Source: Cohnella baijiui
GTDB taxonomy: Bacteria; Bacillota; Bacilli; Paenibacillales; Paenibacillaceae
DNA: 64,000 bases
Assembly: GCF_020731285.1 (NCBI RefSeq)
Contig: NZ_JAJFOW010000009.1
Location: 1 to 64,000, forward strand
Direction of reading: 5' to 3'
The notes below the pieces were generated by a model. That model was not told where the DNA came from and did no database searches. It saw only the letters and a program-made list of their open reading frames with translations. The position numbers and the translations under genes were made by a program. Shown piece after piece: positions 1 through 7,327 of the stretch (positions are counted from its first letter, which is position 1; every line of letters starts with the position of its first letter).

Positions 1-24
1 GCGCTTCATTCAAATATGTCTGAT

Positions 25-504
25 TTAAGGTCTTGACATCGTACCGCTGCTCTCTTGTTCGCTCACATTGCGAAGTACGGTTTTCAACAGGCCCAACAGC
101 ACGTCATACTCTTCGTCGGCCATGCCCCTGCGAATTTTGTTTTTGATGCGCCCCAGCGCTTCCTGCACCTTCGGTACCACCTCGCGTCCCTCTTCCGTCA
201 AATACAGCAGGTGATAGCGGTTGTCGGCCGGATCGGCTTCTCTTCGCACGTATCCCTCGGATTCGAGCTTGGCGATCGCCTTGGCCGTCGTGGTCTTGTC
301 GATGAGCAGCTTCTCGTTCAGCGCCTTCTGCGTCATGGGTTCTCCGAACGCGATCGCCATCAGATACATGTACTGGCCGCTTCCGATGCGATAGGGCGCC
401 AGTTCACCTGAGATCAAGACCTGCATATGGCGGTAGATCGCCGAAACGTATTGGCCCAGCGATTCCGTAGCGCTCTTGCCGCTGGGTCTCCAATGCTGAC
501 TCAG
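25..504 (-). CDS. MarR-family transcriptional regulator with probable CTG start
   Basis: Winged-helix repressor of the MarR family; such proteins bind palindromic operators as dimers and respond to small aromatic or oxidant ligands. The recognition-helix region is LLIDKTTTAKAIAKLESEGY and the wing contains the family signature DPADNRYH. The first ATG (at 426) would cut off the N-terminal dimerisation helix. The frame stays open upstream to a CTG at 504 with AAGGAGGG at 511-518, correctly spaced, giving about 159 aa, the normal MarR length. CTG initiation is therefore inferred; no ATG, GTG or TTG in frame has a comparable ribosome site. A promoter with two repeated boxes lies immediately upstream, suggesting autoregulation. 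The target gene is not identifiable. Confidence 0.85.
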   Translation of the reverse strand: MSQHWRPSGKSATESLGQYVSAIYRHMQVLISGELAPYRIGSGQYMYLMAIAFGEPMTQKALNEKLLIDKTTTAKAIAKLESEGYVRREADPADNRYHLLYLTEEGREVVPKVQEALGRIKNKIRRGMADEEYDVLLGLLKTVLRNVSEQESSGTMSRP

Positions 505-518
505 ATCAACCCCTCCTT

Positions 519-577
519 AAATAGGATGCTATTGCAACTAATTGGAGTGTAAATCGAATAGGATGGTATTGCAACTA
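519..577 (-). promoter_or_regulatory. Promoter of the MarR gene with two repeated operator-like boxes
   Basis: On the minus strand TTGCAA (569-574), a 17-bp spacer and TACACT (546-551) form a SigA-like promoter. A 21-bp box, AATAGGATGSTATTGCAACTA on the plus strand, occurs twice (520-540 and 557-577), one copy over the -35 and one downstream of the -10. This arrangement is what an autorepressing MarR protein would use. Confidence 0.6.
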
Positions 578-605
578 TTATTTTTCAAAAACTTGTGCCT
601 AACAA

Positions 606-643
606 AAACACCGCCGCAGCTCGGGGCTACTGTGGCGGTGTTT
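606..643 (-). terminator. Rho-independent terminator of the VOC gene
   Basis: Stem AAACACCGCC(G)CAG (606-619) pairs with CTG(T)GGCGGTGTTT (630-643); on the minus strand it is followed by a T-rich tail. It lies 21 bp beyond the stop of the VOC gene. Confidence 0.75.
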
Positions 644-663
644 CTCTTCTTGTATTCTAAGTT

Positions 664-1131
664 TTAAAACCATTCGGCGATGGTGATGGTATTGCCGTCC
701 GGATCCACCACGTCGAAATATTTGGAGCAGGGGGCATTATCGTATCGCTCGCCTACTTGCACGCCTTCCGCTTTTAACTGGGCATAGAAGGATTCGATAT
801 CGTCCGTCTTCAATTCGAAGAGCGAGGCAGGCGCTCCGTTGCGGGTAAAATGCAGCGGCGTTCTTTCCGCTTCCTCATGCAAGAAAACATTCGGGCCGTT
901 TTCCCCCAATTGGATGATGGCATTGGCGCCGTCCGCCGTACGGATTGGCTCGCGAACCAATCGGCAGCCCAGATGTTCCGCATACCATTGCGCCGAAATA
1001 TCCACGTTCTTTACGGGGAAGTTGATGCAGGAAATACCGACGACCCTCTTTACGACCTTCTGCTCGAACGCCTCGCCCAATTTGTTCTTGCCCATGGTCT
1101 TCGCCGCCAATTCGAACAACTCCTTCTGCAA
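664..1131 (-). CDS. VOC-superfamily (glyoxalase/bleomycin-resistance fold) protein
   Basis: Single VOC module of about 120 residues preceded by a short helical segment. Visible features are the first strand GISCINFPVKNVDISAQWYA, a central NVFLHEEAE strand and the C-terminal signature FDVVDPDGNTITIAEWF. VOC proteins bind a divalent metal and act as lyases, dioxygenases or antibiotic-binding proteins; which applies here cannot be told. The start is uncertain: the coordinate given is a TTG codon without a clear ribosome site, and an internal ATG (MGKNKLGEAF) is possible. It follows the histidine kinase gene on the same strand after 91 bp. Confidence 0.75.
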   Translation of the reverse strand: MQKELFELAAKTMGKNKLGEAFEQKVVKRVVGISCINFPVKNVDISAQWYAEHLGCRLVREPIRTADGANAIIQLGENGPNVFLHEEAERTPLHFTRNGAPASLFELKTDDIESFYAQLKAEGVQVGERYDNAPCSKYFDVVDPDGNTITIAEWF

Positions 1132-1222
1132 TTTGTCTTTGGCCCTTCTGAGCCGGCCGACAGCTGCCCGAAAGAGCGGGCCTGCCGGCCTTCCACGCGT
1201 CGCATAAGCGGGAGAACAACGC

Positions 1223-2290
1223 CTAATCTTCGACCGGCGGCAACCGGATCGACAGGAACGTTCCTTCGTTCGGCTTGCTGATCACGCTCAAGTCTCCGCC
1301 ATGCGCTTCGATAAGCTGCCGGGCAATGGACATGCCCAAGCCCAAGCGTCCGGAAGATGCCGCAGCGCCGCTCGGAACGGGCTTCGCGCTGAACCCCACG
1401 CCGTTATCTTCGATTCGAATCTCCGCCGACCGGTCGTGGAGACGGGAAATGCGAACCGAAATTTCGGTCCCTTCCGGATTATGGACGACCGCGTTCACGA
1501 GCAAATTGCGAACGGCCCTCGTCAGCAGCTTCGGATCGCAGCAGACGATCAGAGAATCCGGCTCCGCGTCCATCCCGAACGGGTAACCGGCCGCCCAAGG
1601 CGCGCTGCCGACATCCGCCACCGTCCGGCGCACCAGTTCGACGAGATCCGTTTCCTCCTTCTTGAGCGGGACCTGCCCTTGCAGCGATTCATTGAGATCG
1701 AGGACAAGCTCCTGCAGATGAGCCGCCTTCTGCTGGATGACGGACAGAAACTCCCTCCGCTCCGCATCGCTCCAGCGATACTCCGGGTTCAGCAGCATGG
1801 TCGAGTAGCCGGAGATGTAGGTTAACGGCGTCTTCAAATCGTGCGAGATCCCGCGAATCCATTCTTGCTTCGCCCGTTCCGACTGCTGCAGCTCCTTCTT
1901 GTTGTTTTCCAGCGTAGCCGCAAGCTTCCCGACGTGCTCGAGCAGCTCCCGGTACACCGCGTACTGAATCTTTAACGTTCCGCCTTTGCGGGAGCGGATC
2001 TGATCCCAGCGCTCGGGAAGCTCATATTGGCCGCTTGTCAAACGCCTGATCCAAACCATAATGAAATACACCGGCTTCCCCAAGTACCAGCCGATCAAGA
2101 GCAAAGTCAGCAAAAAAAGGACGCCGCACAAAGCCAGCACAAAAATCTCGAAGTGCGCCAGACTGATCTCGTTCGTGGTGGCCTGCGGCCAAAAAAAACG
2201 GACCGTTACGATCGCGATCGCTTGAATGATCGCGAACAGGAGCAAAAAAGCCGCCAGCAGCCGCAGCGCTACGCGAAGGATAAAGTTCAT
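1223..2290 (-). CDS. Membrane sensor histidine kinase
   Basis: 355-aa two-component sensor kinase acting at the cell membrane. Two hydrophobic segments (about residues 6-30 and 47-70) flank a very short extracytoplasmic loop, so the signal is probably sensed in or near the membrane. A HAMP-like linker and coiled segment lead to the HisKA dimerisation helix with phospho-acceptor H150 (ISHDLKTPL), then an HATPase domain with the N box (NLLVNAVVHNP, about 262-272), EDNGVGF (294-300) and GLGMSIARQLIEAHGG. Its partner is the response regulator gene 4 bp upstream. The small loop resembles intramembrane-sensing kinases, but no dedicated ABC transporter is adjacent. Confidence 0.92.
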   Translation of the reverse strand: MNFILRVALRLLAAFLLLFAIIQAIAIVTVRFFWPQATTNEISLAHFEIFVLALCGVLFLLTLLLIGWYLGKPVYFIMVWIRRLTSGQYELPERWDQIRSRKGGTLKIQYAVYRELLEHVGKLAATLENNKKELQQSERAKQEWIRGISHDLKTPLTYISGYSTMLLNPEYRWSDAERREFLSVIQQKAAHLQELVLDLNESLQGQVPLKKEETDLVELVRRTVADVGSAPWAAGYPFGMDAEPDSLIVCCDPKLLTRAVRNLLVNAVVHNPEGTEISVRISRLHDRSAEIRIEDNGVGFSAKPVPSGAAASSGRLGLGMSIARQLIEAHGGDLSVISKPNEGTFLSIRLPPVED

Positions 2291-2294
2291 GGCC

Positions 2295-3005
2295 TTATCC
2301 TCCCGCAGGCGGCACGAACTTGTACCCGATTCCTCTTAGGGTCACGATCAGCTTCGGGTCGGACGGATCGGCCTCCAGCTTTTTCCGAAGTCTGGAAATA
2401 TGGATGACGACCGTTTTCTCGTCTCCCTCCACCATCGCGCCCCACACTTGCTCGTATAATTGCTGGGCGGTGAACACCCGGTTCGGATGCCTGCAAAAAT
2501 AGAGCAGCAGCTCCAGTTCTTTCGCCGGACACGGCATCTCCGTCTCGTTGACGATCAGCTGCCCGGTCGTCCGATTGACCGTAAACGTCCCATAACGGTA
2601 CAGCTCCTCCGCACCCAAAGCATCCGACGCATACAGAGCGCTCCGCCTCAAATGAGCCTGTATCCGCGCGACGACCTCCATCGGATTGAAAGGCTTGGTA
2701 ACATAGTCGTCCCCGCCCAAGTACAAGCCCTGCAATTTATCCAAATCGCTGGAACGGGCGGTAAGGAACAATACGGGCGTGTTGACGGTTTTGCGCAATT
2801 CCGTGCATAGGGTGAAGCCGTCCATATCCGGCAGCATCACATCCAGCACGATCATGTCGAAGCGCGTCGTTCGCACGGCCATAAGCGCTTCCGCGGCGGT
2901 TCCGGCTTTTACGATGCGGGAATAGCCTTCTTTTCGAAGAAGGTTGTCCAGCATGTTCAGAATGCCCGCCTCGTCGTCCACCAGCAAAATCGCTTCATTC
3001 CGCAC
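2295..3005 (-). CDS. OmpR-family response regulator
   Basis: 236-aa DNA-binding response regulator partnered with the kinase directly downstream. The receiver domain (1-120) has acidic residues at 10-11, phospho-acceptor D55 (IVLDVMLPDMDG) and K104 (TKPF). The C-terminal winged helix (about 135-232) ends in the OmpR-type signature IGYKFVPP and contains the recognition segment EKTVVIHISRLRKKLE. The start is a GTG with GGGAGG 9 nt upstream. Targets are not known; the adjacent membrane-protein gene and the kinase are the obvious candidates. Confidence 0.93.
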   Translation of the reverse strand: MRNEAILLVDDEAGILNMLDNLLRKEGYSRIVKAGTAAEALMAVRTTRFDMIVLDVMLPDMDGFTLCTELRKTVNTPVLFLTARSSDLDKLQGLYLGGDDYVTKPFNPMEVVARIQAHLRRSALYASDALGAEELYRYGTFTVNRTTGQLIVNETEMPCPAKELELLLYFCRHPNRVFTAQQLYEQVWGAMVEGDEKTVVIHISRLRKKLEADPSDPKLIVTLRGIGYKFVPPAGG

Positions 3006-3045
3006 GATGTCGATCCTCCCGTCGAACCATAAACATATCGCTTTC

Positions 3046-3690
3046 TTAAAACAATACTATAATAGCCCCTACAAACAAAGGCGCCAAGATCGCGACGAAA
3101 CCGAGGAACAGAACGGCGCTTCGTTTGATAACGGAGGGTGGAATATCGGAGGCTTGCGCATAATGCAAGGCCGTAAGGCCAGCGAGTGCGCCCATGACGA
3201 TAAACCACGGCTCGTAAAACAGCATATCCCAGAGGAAGAGACGTTGGACATCGACAACCTTCCATCCCTGCAGATGAATCGTCATGAACCCGGACAGACT
3301 AAGCGCTTTGGTGATCACTCCGCTGATTCCGTGCGCCATGGCGAAAGCACTGCAGAGAAGGGTAGGGACCAACAGAATGCCGGGCCGGATTTTTCTCCCG
3401 CCGATCCGCGGCACCCGCGAAGGAACGACCCTGCTCCAAGGCTTGACGAGCGCGATCAGGACAAAGCCGGCCAACAGGATCAATACGCCGGCGACGTAGC
3501 TGGCCATGGAAAATCCTGCGGGGTGTTCGGGCTGGGCCGGCAATCCGATCTTCCCTCCCGCCGCTTGGTAAAATCGAACGAAAACTGCGTATACCATCGC
3601 CCAGAGAAACCCGACATAACCCGTCCAAGCGGGTATCGTTCTTAGGGTTGGGGCCTGCTGTCGGCTCGCTGCCGTATTCATGGTTTTCAT
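3046..3690 (-). CDS. Integral membrane protein of unknown function (DUF3995-like)
   Basis: 214-aa polytopic protein with about five hydrophobic segments (roughly residues 22-42, 63-86, 105-125, 160-178 and 190-213). The start ATG has AGGAGG just upstream. It lies 40 bp before the two-component genes on the same strand and may share their transcript. The layout resembles DUF3995-type membrane proteins of Bacilli, but I do not recognise a catalytic motif. A short frame upstream, ending at the ribosome site, could encode a small hydrophobic peptide (see the intergenic entry). Confidence 0.7.
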   Translation of the reverse strand: MKTMNTAASRQQAPTLRTIPAWTGYVGFLWAMVYAVFVRFYQAAGGKIGLPAQPEHPAGFSMASYVAGVLILLAGFVLIALVKPWSRVVPSRVPRIGGRKIRPGILLVPTLLCSAFAMAHGISGVITKALSLSGFMTIHLQGWKVVDVQRLFLWDMLFYEPWFIVMGALAGLTALHYAQASDIPPSVIKRSAVLFLGFVAILAPLFVGAIIVLF

Positions 3691-4048
3691 ACTCTCTTCG
3701 ACCTCCTTTAGTATGATTGCTTCGTCGGCGCCGCGACGGATGCGGAACGCCGCGTTCGAATGGCGTAAGACACGGAAGCCAAGGTGATCACGATCGCCAC
3801 CCCGAACTCATCCTGATCATAAAAAGCTCCCCTTCCTCATCCGTCATTACCCTAATTGTAGGGCACGAAGGTAAACGGAAGGTTGCCGGCAGGCGAAGTT
3901 CATCCTAACTTTCGCGCGCGGGCTGATATCTCCCGCTTCAGATGTCCTGTTGAACGAGAACGTAAAAGAGGACTGTAACGGCCCGCCTCCCGGCAACCTG
4001 TTACAGTCCTCAAACCCGCATTCTACGCGGTCTTTCGATGTTTACGCT
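3691..4048. other. Intergenic region with promoter-like signals and a dispersed repeat
   Basis: No convincing gene. On the minus strand a TACAAT hexamer (3855-3860) could be the -10 of the membrane-protein operon, but its -35 is poor. A short minus-strand frame ending at the AGGAGG of the next gene (residues VAIVITLASVSYAIRTRR) could be a tiny membrane peptide or a decayed gene. Positions 3949-4034 are one copy of a hairpin repeat also seen at 22.86 and 35.27 kb. Confidence 0.4.
3968..4011 (-). terminator. Terminator of the carbohydrate locus, inside a dispersed repeat
   Basis: GAGGACTGTAAC (3968-3979) pairs perfectly with GTTACAGTCCTC (4000-4011). On the minus strand the stem is followed by TTTT. 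It begins 38 bp after the stop of the GH32 gene. The hairpin is part of a repeat family whose other members lie at 22857 and 35265. Confidence 0.7.
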
Positions 4049-5443
4049 TCACTGAATCTCGGCCGCCCGCATCTCCCAGATGTCCAGGCTGGCGATCCGA
4101 GCCTCGCCGCCGGCCTGCAGCCGGATCCCGAGACTGTCGTCCAAGGATGGATACACCCTTGCCGTCAAGATGGCCGCGTCGTCGGCGAAGCATTCGATGA
4201 CCGATTGGTCCACGAATACGCGCAGCTTTAGCACTGCCCCCGCCTCTCCCTCCGGCAGCTTGCCGATCACGGACGTTTTGTGAACGCCCGGGAACAAACT
4301 CGAATGCGACCGATCGATGGCTATGGTACCCGCCGTGAAATCGAGCCGCACCTCCGTCCGTTCTCGGCCGCATGGCGAGGCCAGCACGGAAACGGCCAAT
4401 TCGCCGCCGACAGCCGGCCTCTCGATCTCGAGCGCGCACTCGAAGGAGGACGACCGCACGCCCGCATCGAACGGGGCCGATCCGACGCGGACGTTCGCAA
4501 AGCTCGCGCGCTCGCCTCGCAACGTCTCGATCTCGGGGATCGGCACGACGGACAGCGTACCGTCCGCCTTCAGATCCACGAGGCGCGGCAGCGCCAGCGC
4601 TCCCGTCCACTCCAGCGGCACCGGGAAGCCGTCCCCTCGCCCTTCCGGCATCCAGCCGAGCAGAATGCGGCGGCCGCCTTCGTCCACGAACCCGGTCGAC
4701 GCATAGAAGCCTTCCCAGCCTCCGTAATCGACCGTTCCCCGGGCGAGCTCTTCCGTCAATCCGCCGGCGTCCCACAAGCCGGATACATATTGAACCGGCC
4801 CGTTCGGCGAATACAGCAGCAGGGCCCTGTCACCGAACCGGAACAGGTGGGGGCACTCGCAGAGCGCCGCTTCGCTCCGATGGTAAATCCCGCCGAAGCG
4901 CCAATGACCGAGATCCGCGGAATGGTAGATCAGCGCGCAGCCCCGGCCTTCGAGCGTGCCTCCGAGCAGCATGTGCCACTCGTTGCCGCCTGGCTCTTTC
5001 CAGACGTAGGGGTCCCTCCATTCCGTGATGCGGAGCTCCCCGTGAATCTCCTCCGTCAGCAGCGGATTGGCGGACGGCTTGCGCCACACCGTGCCGTCGC
5101 GGGACGAGGCGATCCACTGCTGCGCGCCGGTCGACGCGTTGCGCTCGCCTTCGCCGACGCTCGTATAGAACAGCGTGATCTCGCCGTCGCTCGGGACCGC
5201 GCAGCCCGAATAGCAATGGAGCTCTCCCAGCTCGCGCGAAGGAGCCAGCGCGACGGGCAGTCGGCTCCAGTTGACCAAGTCCCCGCTTTTCGCATGACCC
5301 CAATGGATGTCGCCCCATTCCTTGCCGGAAGGGTTGTGCTGGTAGAACAGGTGATACTCGCCGTTCCATACGAAGGGGCCGTTCGGGTCGTTTATCCAGT
5401 TGCGATAGGACGTGAAGTGATACCTCGGTCTATACCGATCCAT
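4049..5443 (-). CDS. Glycoside hydrolase family 32 (beta-fructosidase type)
   Basis: 464-aa intracellular GH32 enzyme; the family hydrolyses sucrose, sucrose-6-phosphate, inulin or levan. All three acidic catalytic motifs are visible: nucleophile D19 in NWINDPNG, transition-state stabiliser D144 in EWRDPY, and acid/base E196 in CECPHL. The N-terminal five-bladed propeller is followed by a C-terminal beta-sandwich (about 310-460). No signal peptide, so it acts on imported sugar. GAGGAG lies 8 nt before the ATG. It is the last gene of the carbohydrate locus and is followed by a terminator. The exact fructoside cannot be told from the sequence. Confidence 0.9.
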   Translation of the reverse strand: MDRYRPRYHFTSYRNWINDPNGPFVWNGEYHLFYQHNPSGKEWGDIHWGHAKSGDLVNWSRLPVALAPSRELGELHCYSGCAVPSDGEITLFYTSVGEGERNASTGAQQWIASSRDGTVWRKPSANPLLTEEIHGELRITEWRDPYVWKEPGGNEWHMLLGGTLEGRGCALIYHSADLGHWRFGGIYHRSEAALCECPHLFRFGDRALLLYSPNGPVQYVSGLWDAGGLTEELARGTVDYGGWEGFYASTGFVDEGGRRILLGWMPEGRGDGFPVPLEWTGALALPRLVDLKADGTLSVVPIPEIETLRGERASFANVRVGSAPFDAGVRSSSFECALEIERPAVGGELAVSVLASPCGRERTEVRLDFTAGTIAIDRSHSSLFPGVHKTSVIGKLPEGEAGAVLKLRVFVDQSVIECFADDAAILTARVYPSLDDSLGIRLQAGGEARIASLDIWEMRAAEIQ

Positions 5444-5455
5444 GGCAATCGCTCC

Positions 5456-5482
5456 TCGGCAGCGTGTTTCCCGTGCTGCCGA
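5456..5482 (-). other. Intercistronic hairpin before the GH32 ribosome site
   Basis: TCGGCAGC (5456-5463) and GCTGCCGA (5475-5482) form an 8-bp stem between the GH2 and GH32 genes. It is not followed by a T tract on the minus strand; the GH32 ribosome site follows instead. It may stabilise or modulate the GH32 part of the message rather than terminate it. Confidence 0.4.
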
Positions 5483-5496
5483 AAAAGCGAGTCCGG

Positions 5497-7257
5497 CTAG
5501 CCCAGGTTGATCTCGCGAATTCGCTCGAGCGGAATTTTGGGCACTCGGTCCGCGGTGAGCAGGCCGTTCATCTCCTGCTGAACGTCCGTAATCTGAGTAT
5601 AGCAGTATCCGCAGATGTACGGCGTTCTTTTAATCGCCTGCGTGATGCGATCGAACCGCTCGATAAACGCTTCCTCCCCCGCGACCTGCTTGCCGTAGCC
5701 CCAGCCCAGCTCGGTCTGGAACGCGATGCCGCCGAATTCGCTGACGATGATCGGCTGCCCGCGATAGGCGTACCCTTGCGCCATCGCGAATTTGGCCCGG
5801 TTGAAGGCGATCTTGTTGTCCGTAATCGCCTGCTCGTCCGCGTACCGCTCCAGCAAGGCCGCCCCGTCCTCCTCGTAGTCGTGCAGGGTCAGGATGTCGG
5901 ACACCGTATGCTCCCAGCCGTCGTTGACGATCACGGGCCGATTCGGGTCGATCGTTTTGGTCAAATGGTAGATGCTCTCCGTGAACTGCTGCTGCCGCCG
6001 GTTCGTCCGGATGTGCATGAGGCCCCACGATTCGTTGAAGGGCACCCAGGCGACGATGCTCGGATGGTTGTACTGCTGCCGCACGACCGCCAGCCACTCC
6101 CGGCTGAAGGCCTCCACGGAGTCGTCGTTGAACTCGAAGACGGCCGGCATTTCCGACCAGACCAGCAGCCCTTTCACGTCGCACCAATAAAGGAACCGGG
6201 CGTCCTCGATTTTCATATGCTTGCGGACCCCGTTATAGCCCATGTCGAGAACCAAATCGATATCCTTCAACATCGCCTCCTCCGACGGAGGAGTCAGGTG
6301 GCTGTCCAGCCAGTATCCCTGATCCAGGATGAACCGCTGATACAACGGGGCGTTGTTGAGCAGCACCTGCCCGTTCTCGATCGAGATTTTCCGCATGCCG
6401 AAATAAGAGAAGACGCGATCGATCTCTTGGCCGTCCCGGCGTAGCACGAATTCGACGTCGTAAAGGTTCGGATGCCGCGGCGACCAGGCCTTCACTTTCC
6501 AGGGACCGTTCGCTTCGTGCAGCAGATCCGTATCGAACCTCAGCCAGGCGCGGTCAACGTTGACCCGGAATTGCTTGACCGTCCGGCCCTGGAAGCTGAC
6601 GCGGGCTTCCAGCTCCAAGCCGGAGCTCGGCAATTCCCCTTCCGTCCGGAACTCGAAGCGCACGGCGTAGTTGTCGAGATCGGGCGTGATTTTCACCGAT
6701 TGCAGATGAACGTCCGAGACGAATTCCATCCACACGCTTTGCCAGATGCCCGTCGTCTGCACGTAAAAGCATTCGAAGCTGTCGTTTGTCCAGCGCTGCT
6801 TGCCCCGAGGCTGCGTGCAGCTCTGGCTGTCTTCCGCCTTCAGGACGATCGCGTTCTCTTCGCCGAATCGCACGTACGGCGTTATATCGAAGGAGAATGC
6901 GGCATAGCCGCCTTGATGCTGACCGACGAATCGCCCGTTCACCCACAGCTTGGCCGTATAGTCGACCGCCTGGAAGTGAAGGATGGCTCTGTTGCCCGAT
7001 GGATGGGCCGGAATGGCCACGGTTCGGCTGTACCACACGTTCGGGTGAAACGCTTCTTCGCCAATGCCGCTGGCTTTGGTCTCGTAAGTAAAAGGCACGA
7101 CGATCTTCCGATCGCCTTCGAACGTTTCGTACCAACGTTCCGACTCTCCCGCATTGGCGTCGTCGAAGCGGAAATCCCATTCTCCGTTTAATCCGATCCA
7201 GGTCTCGCGCACGAATTGCGGTCTCGGATAATCTTTCCTGTACATCTTGGTTGCCAT
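5497..7257 (-). CDS. Glycoside hydrolase family 2 (beta-galactosidase/beta-glucuronidase type)
   Basis: 586-aa GH2 enzyme without a signal peptide, so probably cytoplasmic. Domain order: sugar-binding jelly roll (about 15-170, with FQAVDYTAKLWVNG), immunoglobulin-like domain (about 175-290) and TIM barrel (about 295-586). The acid/base is E409 in VPFNESWG and the nucleophile is E507 in VSEFGG. I chose the ATG at 7257 (MATKMYRKDY); an upstream TTG at 7293 falls inside the preceding terminator stem and is unlikely. Substrate could be a beta-galactoside, beta-glucuronide or a related glycoside. Being directly behind a terminator, its expression probably depends on read-through. Confidence 0.9.
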   Translation of the reverse strand: MATKMYRKDYPRPQFVRETWIGLNGEWDFRFDDANAGESERWYETFEGDRKIVVPFTYETKASGIGEEAFHPNVWYSRTVAIPAHPSGNRAILHFQAVDYTAKLWVNGRFVGQHQGGYAAFSFDITPYVRFGEENAIVLKAEDSQSCTQPRGKQRWTNDSFECFYVQTTGIWQSVWMEFVSDVHLQSVKITPDLDNYAVRFEFRTEGELPSSGLELEARVSFQGRTVKQFRVNVDRAWLRFDTDLLHEANGPWKVKAWSPRHPNLYDVEFVLRRDGQEIDRVFSYFGMRKISIENGQVLLNNAPLYQRFILDQGYWLDSHLTPPSEEAMLKDIDLVLDMGYNGVRKHMKIEDARFLYWCDVKGLLVWSEMPAVFEFNDDSVEAFSREWLAVVRQQYNHPSIVAWVPFNESWGLMHIRTNRRQQQFTESIYHLTKTIDPNRPVIVNDGWEHTVSDILTLHDYEEDGAALLERYADEQAITDNKIAFNRAKFAMAQGYAYRGQPIIVSEFGGIAFQTELGWGYGKQVAGEEAFIERFDRITQAIKRTPYICGYCYTQITDVQQEMNGLLTADRVPKIPLERIREINLG

Positions 7258-7289
7258 AAGCTGAAAATCACTCCCGTTGTTCTCTGTAA

Positions 7290-7317
7290 GCAAGGGCCTC
7301 CGGCTGGAGGCCCTTGC
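7290..7317 (-). terminator. Internal terminator between the propeller gene and GH2
   Basis: A perfect 12-bp stem, GCAAGGGCCTCC (7290-7301) with GGAGGCCCTTGC (7306-7317), loop GGCT. The T tract on the minus strand is weak. It lies 10 bp after the propeller gene and 32 bp before the GH2 start, leaving no room for a promoter, so it may reduce expression of the last two genes. Confidence 0.65.
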
Positions 7318-7327
7318 GACGTCTAGC

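Noticed and set aside
4280..5500. Open frame of 406 codons opposite GH32
   Set aside because: Antisense shadow; GH32 catalytic motifs are all in the minus-strand frame.
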